Shown here: positions 37,300 to 49,739 of the stretch, piece by piece
Layout: each line of letters starts with the position of its first letter
How positions within the stretch are numbered: position 1 is the stretch's first letter
The notes under the pieces: model-generated
What the model saw: only the letters and a program-made list of their open reading frames with translations
The model's database searches: none
What the model was told of the DNA's origin: nothing
Source: Sinotaia quadrata
Lineage: Eukaryota; Mollusca; Gastropoda; Architaenioglossa; Viviparidae
Reading direction: 5' to 3'
NCBI GenBank assembly: GCA_028829895.1
Contig: CM054179.1
Span: 98,062,875-98,126,874 of the forward strand
DNA length: 64,000 bases
Made by a program: the position numbers and the translations under genes

Positions 37300-38262
37300 T
37301 TGATTTCGTGTTCAGTGCTTGATCTTGCACAGTGCTTCTGTTTCTGCTTTCAAACCTGCCTGTTTCAATCATCTGTATGTTGCTTGTGTTGTTGATGTTT
37401 CTTCAGCTTGTCATACATATTGGCCATACTGGAGAGGTTTTTGGCTCCATGTATTTGCTAATTCATGTTTTGTTGTATTCTTCCATATTTCTTTGCCTGT
37501 TATTTTGGGGGGATTTGGCATAATCCAGTCCTATATCGCTGCTATCAGTGGCTCATCTTTGATGTTATTCCAGATGTAGTCAGCAAGGCCTATAACTTCT
37601 CCTTCAATGACATCTTTGATTTCCTTGAGTCCTCTGCCTCCCATTTCTCGAGATGCATATAGCCTGTCTACGTCTGCTTTGGGGTGTAAGGCTTTATGTA
37701 TTGTGAGTAGTTTTCTTGTTTTTCTGTCTAGTTCATTTATTTCATTTGCTATCCAATCTATGATACCTCCAGTGTAGCTTACTACAGGTATTGCGTATGC
37801 GTTAAGGGCTTGCATTTTGTTTGCCCCATTTAGCTTGGATTTCAGGATTTGTCTAATCCGTTTTTCATACTCTCTCTTTACTTTGGACTTCATTTAACAC
37901 AGCATATTTTCTTCATGTTGTAGTACCCCCGGGTATTTATATACTTTTTCCATAGAAACATAATTGATTTTTCGGATGTCGAGTTGTAGAACCCTCTGTT
38001 GCTGTGGACCCTGCCTTTCTGGATTACAATTCTTCCACATTTCTCAAGGTCTGATAGCAGTGGTGATAGAGAATCACCTTGAAAGATTCCACAGTTTATT
38101 GTTATGCCTGCAATTTCTGTGTTGTTGCATGTAAGGATGGTTTTCCAGTTTTCATTGATTCTTGATTTAATGTTCTGTACTGATGGTGCTATCTTATACT
38201 ATTTTATTGTTTAAAGTATCCACGAATGTGGAACTGAGTCATACGCCTTTTGGTAGTGTGAA
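37300..38262 (-). mobile_element. LINE reverse-transcriptase fragment, copy A (pseudogene)
   Basis: Starts abruptly inside the RT domain (SVPHSW region near 38245), keeps GIFQGDSLSPLL, then jumps to a LEKCGRIVI block. It continues into a 120-codon open C-terminal frame (37531-37893) with KREYEKRIRQILKSKLNG, LNAYAIPVVSYTGGI, DRKTRKLLTIHKALHPKAD and GGRGLKEI. This thumb/C-terminal signature is typical of R2/NeSL/R4-like LINEs. It is followed head-to-tail by copy B. Confidence 0.82.
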
Positions 38263-38279
38263 GGAGTAAATTCGATTAG

Positions 38280-38890
38280 CCCTATTTCTAAACTTAATAA
38301 ATGTATATTTGTTGCCATGTTTAAGATAACATCGACCTTGTGCACTACCCTTGTTGATATATTGTCAGAGTTGGAGTAAACAACTCAGATGGAGAATATG
38401 CTAGAAATTGCAGATGCAATCCAAACCAGTTCCAACTAGATGAGTAGTTTTTCTGACTAATAGTCTCACACATGATCATAACAATTTCATCGAATGGGGA
38501 TGGACCGAAATTTACTTTGTTGAAGAAGGTCTCTATTCTCATCACTTTGCTTTTGATGAAACTCGAGTCTGGTTATAAATGAAATTGTTTGCTAATGGTA
38601 AGTTAACTGAATGAGAAAGGAAGTATGTACTTAAGAATATTTCGTACATATTTACTATTGATCTATGATTTGAATTGGAGATTGCTAATGTTATTGAACC
38701 ATTATTTCTATGCTCACTAGTCTGATAATATTGTACATTATATTTGTGAAGTTTGATCGATGCTATATTTCTTACACTGTGGTGTACATCGTGCTAATGA
38801 AATTATTGCAAGGATTTGTAAGTTGAGAATGTAAGAGAGAAAGAGGTTTTAGAGATGAAATATACCTTAAATTTAGTACCGCCTTTTGCA
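38280..38890 (+). repeat. Dispersed repeat 'Y', copy 1, left part
   Basis: Collinear with about 59900-60550: GAGTAAACAACTCAGATG against AAGTAAACACCCGAGTTG, and a shared GGTGAGTAGTTTTT/GATGAGTAGTTTTT block. It is interrupted at about 38890 and resumes at 39740. Confidence 0.65.
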
Positions 38891-39739
<849 letters not shown>

Positions 39740-40165
39740 TACATTTTGTGTGTGTGTGATATGAATCTTCTGGTTCACTGATTGTAAACTGCTATGACCG
39801 ATCGTGGTAGTGGAGGGAAGCAGTATGTGTTAAGTATACAGGAATACACTACACTCCTTTGATGTATGTAAGGAAAGTATGCTGACTACATTGAGAGAAT
39901 TTCTGGTACAGGGAAGTACTAGAAATTACTAAAAATTGCTGTTCTGCTGAATGAACTGGTACAGCAGAAAAAGCCCAAATGGACTTTGAGAGAACAAGCA
40001 GTGAATCCTAATTACAAAATGATGAGAGAAATTGGAAATTGAACTGAACTATAATTTGTGCCATTGTTGCAAAAGACTATTGAGAGAGCAGTTAATTCAG
40101 GTCATATAAAAACTATTATCGCCTATCTGTAATAACTCCATTTCTATTCTCTGATAAGAAGTGTT
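39740..40165 (+). repeat. Dispersed repeat 'Y', copy 1, right part
   Basis: Matches about 60555-60950: TCTGGTTCACTGATTGTAAA, AGTATGCTGACTACAT, GCAGTTAATTCAGGTCAT and AACTCCATTTCTATTCTCT. Confidence 0.72.
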
Positions 40166-40271
40166 CCGTGATTTGTATTGGATTATTGAATTATATTTTA
40201 GGCATAAGACTGTGAATTATAGAAATTATTCAAATGTGGTTTCGTGGAAATAACTGTGATGTCAAGTAATC

Positions 40272-40595
40272 TATTTCATTGTATTTGTCATATGTATGTT
40301 TGATTGTTGATTTAATAAATTTGTCATTAGATTTATTGACTTTCTTACACATTTTGATAACTTTATAATATAGATTAAAGACGGATTTGTCTTCTCCTTT
40401 AGTAAGACGTTTTTCACCTATGGAAAGGTTGTGTGACAGTAAGTGTTTATCATGTTGTGGAAGAGAGAAAACGTTTACAACGCCTGCATATCCACAAAGT
40501 GAGAGACGAGTGGTGTCTGTTGGAGGATCATTAAAAAATAAAATTAAGATTCTAATCAGATGCAGTTAGTTTTGAATGATTAATTAATTAATAAA
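40272..40595 (+). repeat. Dispersed repeat 'X', copy 2, right part
   Basis: Resumes X with TGATTGTTGATTTAATAAA and continues through AGTAAGACGTTTTTCACC and AAGTGAGAGACGAGTGGTGT. The left part of X is at 39368-39690. Confidence 0.72.
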
Positions 40596-40876
40596 GATCA
40601 TATCTTTTAATTAAGTGGCCTTCGCGTCACACAATTTATGGCATAATTTAATTTATTCTTTTCGATAGGACTTATCTATGTGTTTACCTAAGTTTATAAG
40701 TATGTATACATTATACATATTCACACAAACACACACATATACACACACTCACACACACAAATATATTTGGTATTACATTATATTTGGGGACAAATACATT
40801 AATAAAACAATGTGCTCAAATTCCTTACAATTAAATAATTGTATTCTCACTGCTGCATAAAGAAGTAAACACTCAC

Positions 40877-41067
40877 AGAAGTGCAGTTCGCCACATATAA
40901 CTCCGACGTCATAGTAGTGACCACACTCCGATCGGTGTCCTGGTGGATAGTTTTGATCCCCACAGAGTAAAATGTGTGTCTCGGAGCCTTGACAGCGCGT
41001 ATAATACATCCATGAATGCCCCTTTCCTTCTCCAAAGAATGCTCCTCCAACAGGTACAGCATCATCA
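40877..41067 (-). CDS. SRCR gene, exon 6: second half of SRCR domain 2
   Basis: 191 bp, phase 2 in (TGTTTGCAG|T) and phase 1 out (CTTCT|GTGAGT). The peptide runs DDAVPVGGAFFGEGKGHS, WMYYTRCQGSETHILLCG, DQNYPPGHRSECGHYYD, VGVICGELHF. All four cysteines expected in this half (C5-C8) are present, so with exon 5 this is a complete six-cysteine group A SRCR domain. It has a small insertion (QNYPPGHRS) before C7. Splicing to exon 7 keeps frame and makes a Tyr at the junction. Confidence 0.92.
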
Positions 41068-41287
41068 CTGCAAACAGTACATATAATAAACAGGTTTTCA
41101 CCATTTTTCTTCTCAGAGATCTTCAGTGCTGATGTGTGTAATGTGAAAAATATTCAACACGTGCCTCCTTAATATAATTCAGATGAAATCATGTTTAAAA
41201 TGGGTCTAAAGATAATAGTTCCATTAAACTGTCTCTTCGTCATGCTTCTATAGGAACACGTGTCATGATAGAAGTTTTCATTTTGGA

Positions 41288-41565
41288 GTTACAATTCCAA
41301 ATTGAAGTAAATGATAAATTAAAGTAGTCAGTGTGAATGTGTCCTTATCAGAAGTGCAGACTTATGGGGAGGGGAGGGGGAATAGTTGAGAGGGATGGAA
41401 GTTGTGCGCGCTTGTGTGGGTATAAAACAAAACACTTGGTACAGAAAAAATGTAGCATGAGAACCTGGCTGACCTTGTAATAGGCGGTCAAATGAGCTGT
41501 GTAAGCGAGATTGAAATTATATATTGAGTGTATAAATGTGTTTTACAGCATCCTATGTAGTGTAA
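41288..41565 (+). repeat. About 280-bp direct repeat, copy 1
   Basis: Collinear with 42128-42430: GTGAATGTGTCCTTATCAG, GGTATAAAACAAAACACTTG, GGCGGTCAAATGAGCTG and GTGTATAAATGTGTTTTA. The copies lie about 840 bp apart. Confidence 0.8.
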
Positions 41566-41689
41566 AGTAAATCATACAGTTTCATGCAGATAGGATTATG
41601 ATCCATAGTGCAACCATAAATTCGCACATACTTGTTTTTCTGAGTTTATCAGTATAAACATCAAAAGTTTCTTTTATCATGCTCCATAA

Positions 41690-42100
41690 CCTTTGAGCGT
41701 CAAAATCAGGAAGTTCTCATTTAAACTAACATCAGTAATAGTTTCATCATCAGTTAAACCTAGGTGTGGTATGGATTCAGCATCGGGTACAGAGGTAGCA
41801 TATCCTCTATTACATTAGTAGCGACTATGTTATTATATGTTTATATGTTTGCATGAAACATTTTCGTTTTTGATCTGACCTGAATTTGGAAATTGAACCA
41901 ACTTCATAGGGTCGTTGCCATGATACATCTAGTTTGTTTTGATGCAGAGGTAACAATAACAGCACCCACATACCAACTTCAAGGTTACATGCTTTCATCT
42001 TATGGTTGTACACATGCACTTGTCTGGCATTACTTTCATGTACATTATAGGCTTCTATTTGATATGAAGTATCAATATGGTTATCAAGTTTGATCATGGG
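41690..42100 (-). mobile_element. Gypsy-type element, integrase C-terminal fragment
   Basis: The minus strand reads VYNHKMKACNLEVGMWVL, then LLPLHQNKLDVSWQRPYEV, a conserved tail of Ty3/Gypsy integrases (V-G-x-V-L-L-L-P, N-K-L, W-x-G-P-Y-E-V). It is followed by an acidic linker and lost. No reverse transcriptase follows. Confidence 0.72.
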
Positions 42101-42127
42101 TTCATATGTGTCATGAAAGGAGTATCA

Positions 42128-42430
42128 GTTTGAGTAACAATTCATATTGAAGTTAACAATTAAATAAAATCAGTGTTAATGTGTCCTTAGTCGGAAGTGC
42201 AAACTTCCAGGAAGAGTAGAGACGGATGGGGGTTGTGCATGCTTTTGCGTGGGCGTAAAACAAAACATTTGGGTACAGGAGAGAAATTAGTGTAAGAACA
42301 TGTCTGACTTTATACTTGGTGGTCAAATGAGCTGCTTAGGCATGATGAAAAGTTATATTTTTTTTAGAAGGATGCGTGGGTGTTATATTTTAAAGAGGGG
42401 TACTTGGGTGTTTTAATTGTATAAATACAT
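42128..42430 (+). repeat. About 300-bp direct repeat, copy 2
   Basis: See 41288-41565. It also contains GTGTTAATGTGTCCTTAGTC and GGTGGTCAAATGAGCTGC. The two copies flank the integrase tail fragment. Confidence 0.8.
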
Positions 42431-43559
42431 TTTTATGCTATTGACCATTACACATGCCTCCTAGACGAAGCTAGGAGATGGTAGGGTCCCCATCACGACT
42501 TTGGAGAAAGCATGAATAACGACCCTTTTAGAAGGTAAATAAGTGACTGGTGAATGTGAGTAGATTTTTAATTATAGTTTTATATTGTATTGCTGTAATA
42601 TTGAAATGACAAATGATAGTCAGAGATCGGTAGATGTAAATAGGATAAATATATCTGATTTGAAGAAAGGACTTAGGGCTGGTTAATTCTATATTTTCAG
42701 GGACTTGGTGAGCAAGTACAATTTTGTTTGAAGCTTGTGGTCGAAGGACATTAACGTGCGCTATCTGTGGGCGTGGCCAAAGCTTCAATAAACAAAACGC
42801 TAAAGTTGAGTTAAATGAACAAGGAATTGTGGCCTTGTCTTCCTAGAATTATCCTAAAATCTTCCTTATCTTTCTTGAAAAGAAACAGTGATTATGAACA
42901 TTTTAGCTAGAGTTGTTTTAAACAAATCCAATCACTAAGACAACCGTATTGATAATCTTATGCCTTTATAATTTACTACTTTTTTAAATTAAAAATTTTT
43001 TGTTTATTGTTTACAATTCTTATGTGTCTTATTTAATGTTAATGTAGATGTTAATGTAAATGTAAATCTGTGTCATAATTGTAGTGTGATGTCTCTTGTA
43101 AGATAGTATCATTGTTGTATATCGTTGTCAAATTCTTTGCAGTGATTCTGCTGGGGGGGGGGGGGGCTGGCGAGTCAATTAAATATATCAGACTGTCACC
43201 CCATAATAAGTCTTACTGTTTGCATTGGTATCAGCATTTGTAGATTGGTTAGTGTGCAAGCTGAAATATATTTGATCTAATCGCATAAATACTAGTCACC
43301 CCAAGCAGTACACCCCATGTTTTACAGATTCTGATATTCCAATTTCTGTCCAATATTCCCATAATATAGACTTAAGTCCCTTAATACTTCTACTGCATAA
43401 TAGTTTGAAGGGCGAAAAAAAAGAGTCAAATCTTGTGGTATTTCATACTGACACAAACAAAAATGTTTGCAAATACACATCTCAAGGACTTGGTAAGAGT
43501 AACATTCAGACTTTTGAAATAACACATAGGATGGTAAGGATAGTTCTACACAAGATATA
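42431..43559. other. Unassigned intronic sequence
   Basis: Contains a 14-nt G tract (about 43153-43166) and a CTCCTAG/CTAGGAG mini-hairpin at about 42459. No gene was recognised. It probably separates two pieces of the Gypsy element. Confidence 0.4.
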
Positions 43560-45386
43560 CCCTCAATAATTGATTAATCTCTTTCATTAACTTGCTTGTG
43601 AATTGAATCACTCTATCAGACAAGATTTATTCTAGAAATCATACATGCAATAAAATGGTGAAAGGTGCATTTGCTACCAATGTGGTACTAATAGAACTCA
43701 GATCAGCTACTTCAGGGATATCATAGCATACACAATGATAGTGAGCACCCATCTGTGGCATTCACCCATTGAGGGCACTATTGTCCAATGAGATCAATGG
43801 CTACATGTCTAAAAGGAATGTTAATTGTTGGGTTTTTGCCTAGTGGAGACAGATGTTCCATCTTTCTATCCACTCAATGACAGATATCACATGACTGTCA
43901 GTACTGTCCCCCCATGATGTCCCCCATCAAATCTGGCCAATAAAACTCAGTCTACATACATGCTAAGGTTTGCTTGATTCTAGATAACTGGCAGTGGGTG
44001 GGTCAGAGCCAAATGCAACATGTTCGCTCAATAGCTCAGGGATCTCACCAAATGATTCCCTTGGTCTTTTCCTGTTTACAAATCAGGAGACCATCCTTAC
44101 TTAGAAATTTAATAGAAGATATAGACAGGTAGGAGTATGAGAGCTTGAACTTCTCTTGACATTTGTTTAGAGAATCATCTGTTAATTGTTCTGCTCTGAG
44201 TAGGATCTTTCCCCATTTAGATTCACCCCTGACTGACAGTCAGAAATAGCCATCTGCAATATCATGACTGTAAGTCTAACTTCTGGTGACATGCCACACC
44301 AATGACAGATTCAGTTAAAATCGTTAGCATATCACCTTCACTCTTGCCACCAGCTTCACCTTGCATACCTTCTCATATTCCCTGGCTTCAGCTACTTGCA
44401 CTGCAATATGCCTGCATTTGAGTATGCACACATTGTCTAATGAATATGTGGGTCCTCACCATTCAGAACGTATTTACATCCCTTAGTAGCACTCTCAACA
44501 CAATTTGTTAGACATATAGCATGAATGCATCCACATACATACTTGCTATTTATGTCTATTATTGCAATGGGTACTTTATCCTTTACACCATTGGCTAGAG
44601 TGTTTGTTTGAAACTCTCCACTGTAGTTGCTTCCCTTCACTAGGCGAGGATGTACTCTTAACCATACTCTGCAACCAGTGTCACAGAGAACTGAAACACA
44701 CTGTCCATTTAGTTATGCATTAAAACAAGGTGTGCCACTTGGTTCTATGACGTTGTATTACCTGAGCAATATTGTTTGATGTGGCCTGATTTGCCACAGC
44801 TAAAGCTCACTGCTGGTTAATTATTAACACATTTGTCTTTACTGTTGGGGTGAGGTGTGGGTACTCTATCTTTTGTCTTTTTCAAATGTAGGTGGAGATG
44901 AAGTGAGTACTGTATCTGGTTTATGGTCAGACCTATCACTCTGTCACGTCTATGTCACTTGTTCGTTAACTGTTTTGTGAGGAACAGAGTTATACCTAGC
45001 TGCCAGATCATTATGTTTCCATATATCCACTCATATCTCTCAGCTGCTTTTAACCAGTCTTTCAAACTCTTTGGCCCTTTGTCATTAACATAAGCCAAAA
45101 GTGCTTGTGAACTTAATAACTGTAATGTATCAATCACAAAGTGAACCATAACGTCTTTCCTCTTGCTAATCTCTACTTCATCTAGTTCTATCCATCTAGT
45201 AAAGACATGTTGTAGCGTACTACCTGCCTGTCAAATGTATCAGTCTGTTCTCACTCAAACTGGTGAAACCTATGTCTGTAAGTCTCAATCGCTACACTGA
45301 AGTATGCTAATAGTTCTGCTTTATAATATTTGTACATAGTTTGCTCCTCTGCGAGTCTATTAAAGACCATATTGTCTTGTCCCTTC
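43560..45386 (-). mobile_element. Degenerate Gypsy-type LTR retrotransposon fragment G2 (gag knuckle, protease-linker, integrase)
   Basis: Minus strand, in order: gag-like remnants, a zinc knuckle SFSCGKSGHIKQYC (about 44761-44815) that has lost its first cysteine, the GEFQTNTLANGVKDK/INSKYVCGCIHAIC segment (44437-44640), then integrase remnants. The integrase remnants are an H2C2-like QSCDIC (about 43881-43943) and an ECHRWVLTI core block (about 43745-43775). Only about 0.5 kb separates the protease-linker from the integrase zinc region, too little for RT and RNase H. Many stops; inactive. Confidence 0.72.
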
Positions 45387-45475
45387 ATCTGCAAGCTGGA
45401 AATCTTTGTCATTTTCCGATTTGTTCTGAAAAGCTGAACAAATCGGAAAATGACAAAGATTTCCAGCTTGCAGAT
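45387..45475. repeat. Perfect palindrome: 40-bp arms, 9-nt loop
   Basis: The left arm 45387-45426 is the exact reverse complement of the right arm 45436-45475. The right arm is ordinary hAT coding sequence (minus strand NLQAGNLCHFPIC), so the left arm is an inverted copy of it. The palindrome lies exactly at the junction between hAT and Gypsy sequence. Confidence 0.95.
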
Positions 45476-47264
45476 TCGAACAGAAGAGCCTCAACGTCAA
45501 CGTGAAGGACTGCAGTTCCTTGTACATATCAAAGATAAAGTGATCTTTGCCTTGGAGACGCTGGTTGAATCTATTCAAGTGATCTGTCATGTCTGTCAGA
45601 AATACCAAGTCTGCCAACCACTGTTTGTCAGTAAACACAGCCGTGTCTTTGCCTTTGACAGTAAGGAATTCACAAATTTCCGCTCGCAACTCAACAAACC
45701 GTTTTAATATCTTTCCTCGACTCAGCCATCTGACCTCTTTGTGATACGGAATGTCTTGATATTCTGCCTCGATGTCTTCAAGAACTGATCTGAACTGTCG
45801 GTGAATAATTCCTCTGGATCGTACGAAGTTCACAGAATTAAAAACGAATTCATGACATTGTCAAATTTCAAGATTCGTGCACAGAGCGATTATTACCAAT
45901 GAATTATGCATTGGTACACGTGGACACTGTCTGTTGGAACTCCAAACCCCTGCAAATGTGACCGCAAATGAGCAACAAATCCTGATGCTCTTCCAGTCAT
46001 AGCAGGCGCACCATCCGTAGTTACGCTGGCTAGCTTTGGCCACTGGACGTTAAGGTTTCCAAGAACGGAAGTCACTCATCCAAAAATATCTTCACCAGTC
46101 GTCTGCCCATGTAGTGAAGCCATACCGTAACCATAACTAATTCTTGAGTTATTTCAAAGTTCTCATCCACTGCACGCACAAAAACCAGCAGTTGTGCTAT
46201 GTCAACGTTGTCAGTGCTCTCGTCCAAAGCAATTGAAAAGTACTTACAGTTAGCAAGTCTTCCACACAACTGTTCACAAACGTCTGTTGTTAAGTCTTCG
46301 ACTCGGCGTTGAATGCTCGTCCATGAGAGTGGGACTTTGTTGAAAAGGTCCGCCTTATCAGGACATATTTCTGTGCAAACAGCTTGGATGCAGTCTTTGA
46401 CGAAGTCACCGTCAGTAAACGGCCGCGATGATTTGGCAACAATATGTGCTACTTTGCAACTTGCACGAGCAAAATACTTGTTTTCTTAATACTTTTTTGT
46501 GAAGAAATGTTGCTGTGCTGACACCTTTTAAAAGTTGCTCAATTTTGTTGTTTCTCACAGCGCCTTTTAAGTCATTCAAAGTCGCAGCGTACTTTGTTTC
46601 GTAATGCCGCTTGCAGTTGTAGTCCTTCATCACACTAACAGACTCACAACAAATTAAGCACATAGCTGCTCCATTAAAATGCCGCATAAAGTATTTAGCC
46701 GTCCACTCTTCTTTAAACTGACGATTTTCGTCTTCAATTTTACGCTTCTTATGCGCAGGTTTCGACATATTTACAAAGGGCAGTATTTAAAAACAATTTC
46801 ACTTCACGCGAAACCGTGTAATTCATTCAGTACATTCTAACCAGACATCCACAGCTGCACATTCACACACACTGACTGCACCTTCCTTCCCCCGCGTCAC
46901 CTCACCCCATCCCCAGACTGGATTTTGGCTGGCTGCCTGCCGACTTGGGTCCAGATATAGACGCTCTCTGTCTGATGCTATTTGATGTCACCATACATCA
47001 AAGATACTACTATTTCAACACATACCCCTTTGATCAGCTGAACTGAACAATGTGCCCAATACACAGCGCTCTCACCTCAATACCGCATCCAGCGTTGTTT
47101 TCAACACAGCACTGGATGCATGCACGGGAAAGCAGACCACTGTTCTACTCCCTCGTTCAGATTAATGTTAAAAACTCCTTGCAGGCCACAAATAATGGTA
47201 ACATCGTAAAGTCTTCTGGGGGCCTCACAGGGCCCTGTCGGGGGCCGCGGTTTGTGCACCCCTG
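45436..47264 (-). mobile_element. hAT-superfamily DNA transposon copy, 3'-truncated, transposase pseudogene
   Basis: The terminus at 47264 reads CAGGGGTGCACAAACC on the minus strand. The transposase begins at 46768 (MSKPAHKKRKIEDENRQF) with a BED-like finger (CLICCESVSVMKDY, RHYETKYA). It continues in other frames with IALDESTDN, TTDGAPAMTGRASGF and HKEVRWLSRGK, hallmarks of the hAT catalytic region found in GTF2IRD2/ZBED-like proteins. At least three frameshifts or stops lie between 46500 and 45840. The copy ends inside the conserved HFP region at the palindrome, so its C-terminus and right terminus are missing. It lies in the intron between SRCR exons 5 and 6. Confidence 0.88.
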
Positions 47265-47401
47265 ATTTAATGCATGTATAATAATGTCACTGTTAATAAT
47301 GGCGAATTTCTGTGTCAGAATTGCACGAGTAGACTATTATTTTGACTTCTATTAATAATTATTTTCTTAATGATAACGACAGAATATGGTAAAGTACTTA
47401 C

Positions 47402-47543
47402 CCAGAATAGCCCAGCATTTTGCATACGACTTGTGCAGATTGAATATTCCACGTATACTGACAAATAGTCCCCCATTCGCCAGCCAACTGAATCTCAACT
47501 CTTCCTTCATTTGGATGTGAACCGTTCACTAAGCGTACTGGAT
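47402..47543 (-). CDS. SRCR gene, exon 5: first half of SRCR domain 2
   Basis: 142 bp, phase 1 in (CTTTCAG|AT) and phase 2 out (TCTGG|GTAAGT). The peptide runs [49 protein letters not shown]2 and C3 are both present and the NGS sequon is conserved. It splices in frame to exon 6 across a 6.3-kb intron filled with hAT, Gypsy and other repeats. Confidence 0.93.
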
Positions 47544-48394
47544 CTGAAAGACAGTTGTCGATGCATTCAAATGTAAACATAAGGAATGTTTTTATGGAGG
47601 ACCACGTGTCACATGGACTAACAGAAATCTATAGGCTCTTTCAGATTTGCTCATCGTCCAGTTATAATGAGTGTTCAAACACTTTTAATTGTTTCTTCGT
47701 TCACATTAAAACACCATTGTGTGGCAAATTCACATTCCATGAATAATTAATTTCTTACAGATGCGTCTGCATCATTTATATTACAGAAACTGTGGCAAAC
47801 AGTCAAATGGAATCTTTAAGTGAGAAAAAATACATTTAACAACTTATCTATTTATATTGTTTTGATTTCACATTAAATTATTTTTCTTACTAAAAAGTAA
47901 CATGAATAAAATATATACACTCTTATATATATTTATTAGAAAATTGTAAGTTGAATAAAAGGAACGATTATTTGCGAAATAAAAATTATTTTACATCATT
48001 ATCGAATGTCAGAAAATATTTTCTAATATACGGAAAGTTATACATTGCATGACATTTGAATTCATATGTGATAGGTCCAATATTAATGCATTAACAGCTA
48101 CCGATACTCAATAACCATTTTAAGGCAAGCATGGTGCAGGAAACTTGCCGCCCACCTTTGTACAACTTACTTCCCTTTGATTATGCGATAGTGAACCGAC
48201 AGCCCTGATTAGTGGAGTCAAGGAAGTCTAGTCTTTCTTTGTTCCAACAGCGTTGTACGTTGGCATATATTTATGTTAGCACTAAATGTACAGTGACGTG
48301 CTAGTGTACACACTTTTATAGATATATATTGATCTGTGCACTAGTTTTTGAGTGAATTGTTTACAAGAATGGCAGCTTCCAGCTTAAGCTGATA
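47544..48394 (-). other. Part of intron 4 of the SRCR gene
   Basis: AT-rich, no feature recognised. Confidence 0.5.
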
Positions 48395-48453
48395 TCGCGC
48401 GCGCGCGCGTGCGTGTGTGCGTGTGCGTGTGTGTGTGTGTGCGTGTGTGTGTG

Positions 48454-48527
<74 letters not shown>
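48395..48527. repeat. (CG)n-(GT)n alternating purine-pyrimidine array
   Basis: GCGCGCGCGC runs into GTGCGTGTG units and then pure GT, about 130 nt with a strong Z-DNA-type alternation. Confidence 0.95.
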
Positions 48528-48529
<2 letters not shown>

Positions 48530-49618
48530 GAGTAACTATTGGGAGATTTCAGATGAAAGTATACAGAGTGAAGTGGAAAATTATAGATAGTATAGTCGAT
48601 ACAATGATGATGGTGTTTGCCAGTTTATCCGTTACGTGCATACTTTTGGTTTGCCTGGTAGGTAGACTGAGTAATCCAGACATCCGTGGATTACGGTGTA
48701 TATGGTAGAATGTGATGGAAGTACTTTTGCGTCTTGCTTTTCCTGTACCGTATTGTTGTAGTTGAGGCTGTCAGGGTGTATTCTATGTGGTTTGTCTGTA
48801 AATAGGAACTGGTGGCTAGTGTAGAGTGTATAATACCGCATGGATGATGTCTGCAAAGGGATAATTGAAGTATCCCCAATACAAATATTGTAGATACTTC
48901 TGCGTTTTAGTTGATATCGTTAGTGCAGTTGTTTATGGTAGAGGTAGCCTTCATGCTTTTAATTCTCTGTCTCAGTTTCTTTTTATTCTCTGTCTCGTTT
49001 GTTTTTATTCTCTGTCTGGACTGATTGTTTCGTTGGTGTATCTTTTGGGCTTTTTTTTTTGTATGGAGGTGGCCATTTCCTGATTTTCTTGCTTTGTATC
49101 CCCCCCCCCCGCACACACACACACACACAATTTAGCGAATCCAATGGTATTAATAGTTCTGCTTCATTTGTTGTCTGCGGTGGTCTCTAGTATTCTGAAG
49201 CGCTGGTGTGATTTTAATTATTGGAGACTGATAAAGGCGAAAGAAGTGAATCCGCCAGCGACAGTTTCAGATGCTATGTCGACTGTTAGTGGGTTTTCTT
49301 CCGCTTTGTAGTTTTGTTTTGTTTGTCTTTGGTAGTACTTTTAGTTGTCTCTGTATTATCGATGATAAATTTCTTTGTGATCATCTCGATGGGTTGGGCT
49401 TCTGTTTTGGGCTTGGCCTGATTTTCTGCCTCTGTTGTGGTTCGTTTTTGACAGAAAAATACGTCTATGAACTAAAAAACTTTAATTTGTATTTATATCA
49501 ACACCACAAGTGATTTATTAAAGCTGCATGCAGTCAAGATAGAATATTGCCAAATGCATGCACAAAACACTGTGCATTTTCCCCCAAAATAAAGAGCAGC
49601 AGCCATGTTAGTACTTAC
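48528..49618 (-). other. Rest of intron 4 of the SRCR gene
   Basis: T-rich on the plus strand. A C tract with a short CA array lies at about 49100-49130. No gene was recognised. Confidence 0.45.
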
Positions 49619-49734
49619 AGTTATCAAAATCACCACAGATTACTCCGCCAGAATTTGTACAAGAACTAACGCCAGGCAGCACAGGAGCATTCCCGTTTCC
49701 AAAAACGTAACCACCAGTTGCTGCTGCTTGCAAG
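49619..49734 (-). CDS. SRCR gene, exon 4: shortened second half of SRCR domain 1
   Basis: 116 bp, phase 2 in (GTGTTTTCAG|C) and phase 1 out (AACT|GTAAGT). The peptide runs LQAAATGGYVFGNGNAPVL, then PGVSSCTNSGGVICGDFDN. It starts and ends like the other SRCR second-half exons (Y-V-F-G-N-G, then C-x7-C with GGVIC), but is 20-25 codons shorter. The missing piece is the loop carrying C5 and C6 (Q-C-x-G-x-E ... L-x-C). C7 and C8 are kept with normal spacing. Splice sites and phases are intact on both sides, so this looks like a functional in-frame deletion and not a dead exon. A 34-unit GT repeat forms the acceptor tract. Confidence 0.8.

Positions 49735-49739
<5 letters not shown>

Noticed and set aside
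42528..42788. Minus-strand frame starting with an IAHVNVLRP string, like an integrase end
   Set aside because: Only a handful of residues fit and its position does not agree with the integrase tail at 41.8-42.1 kb.
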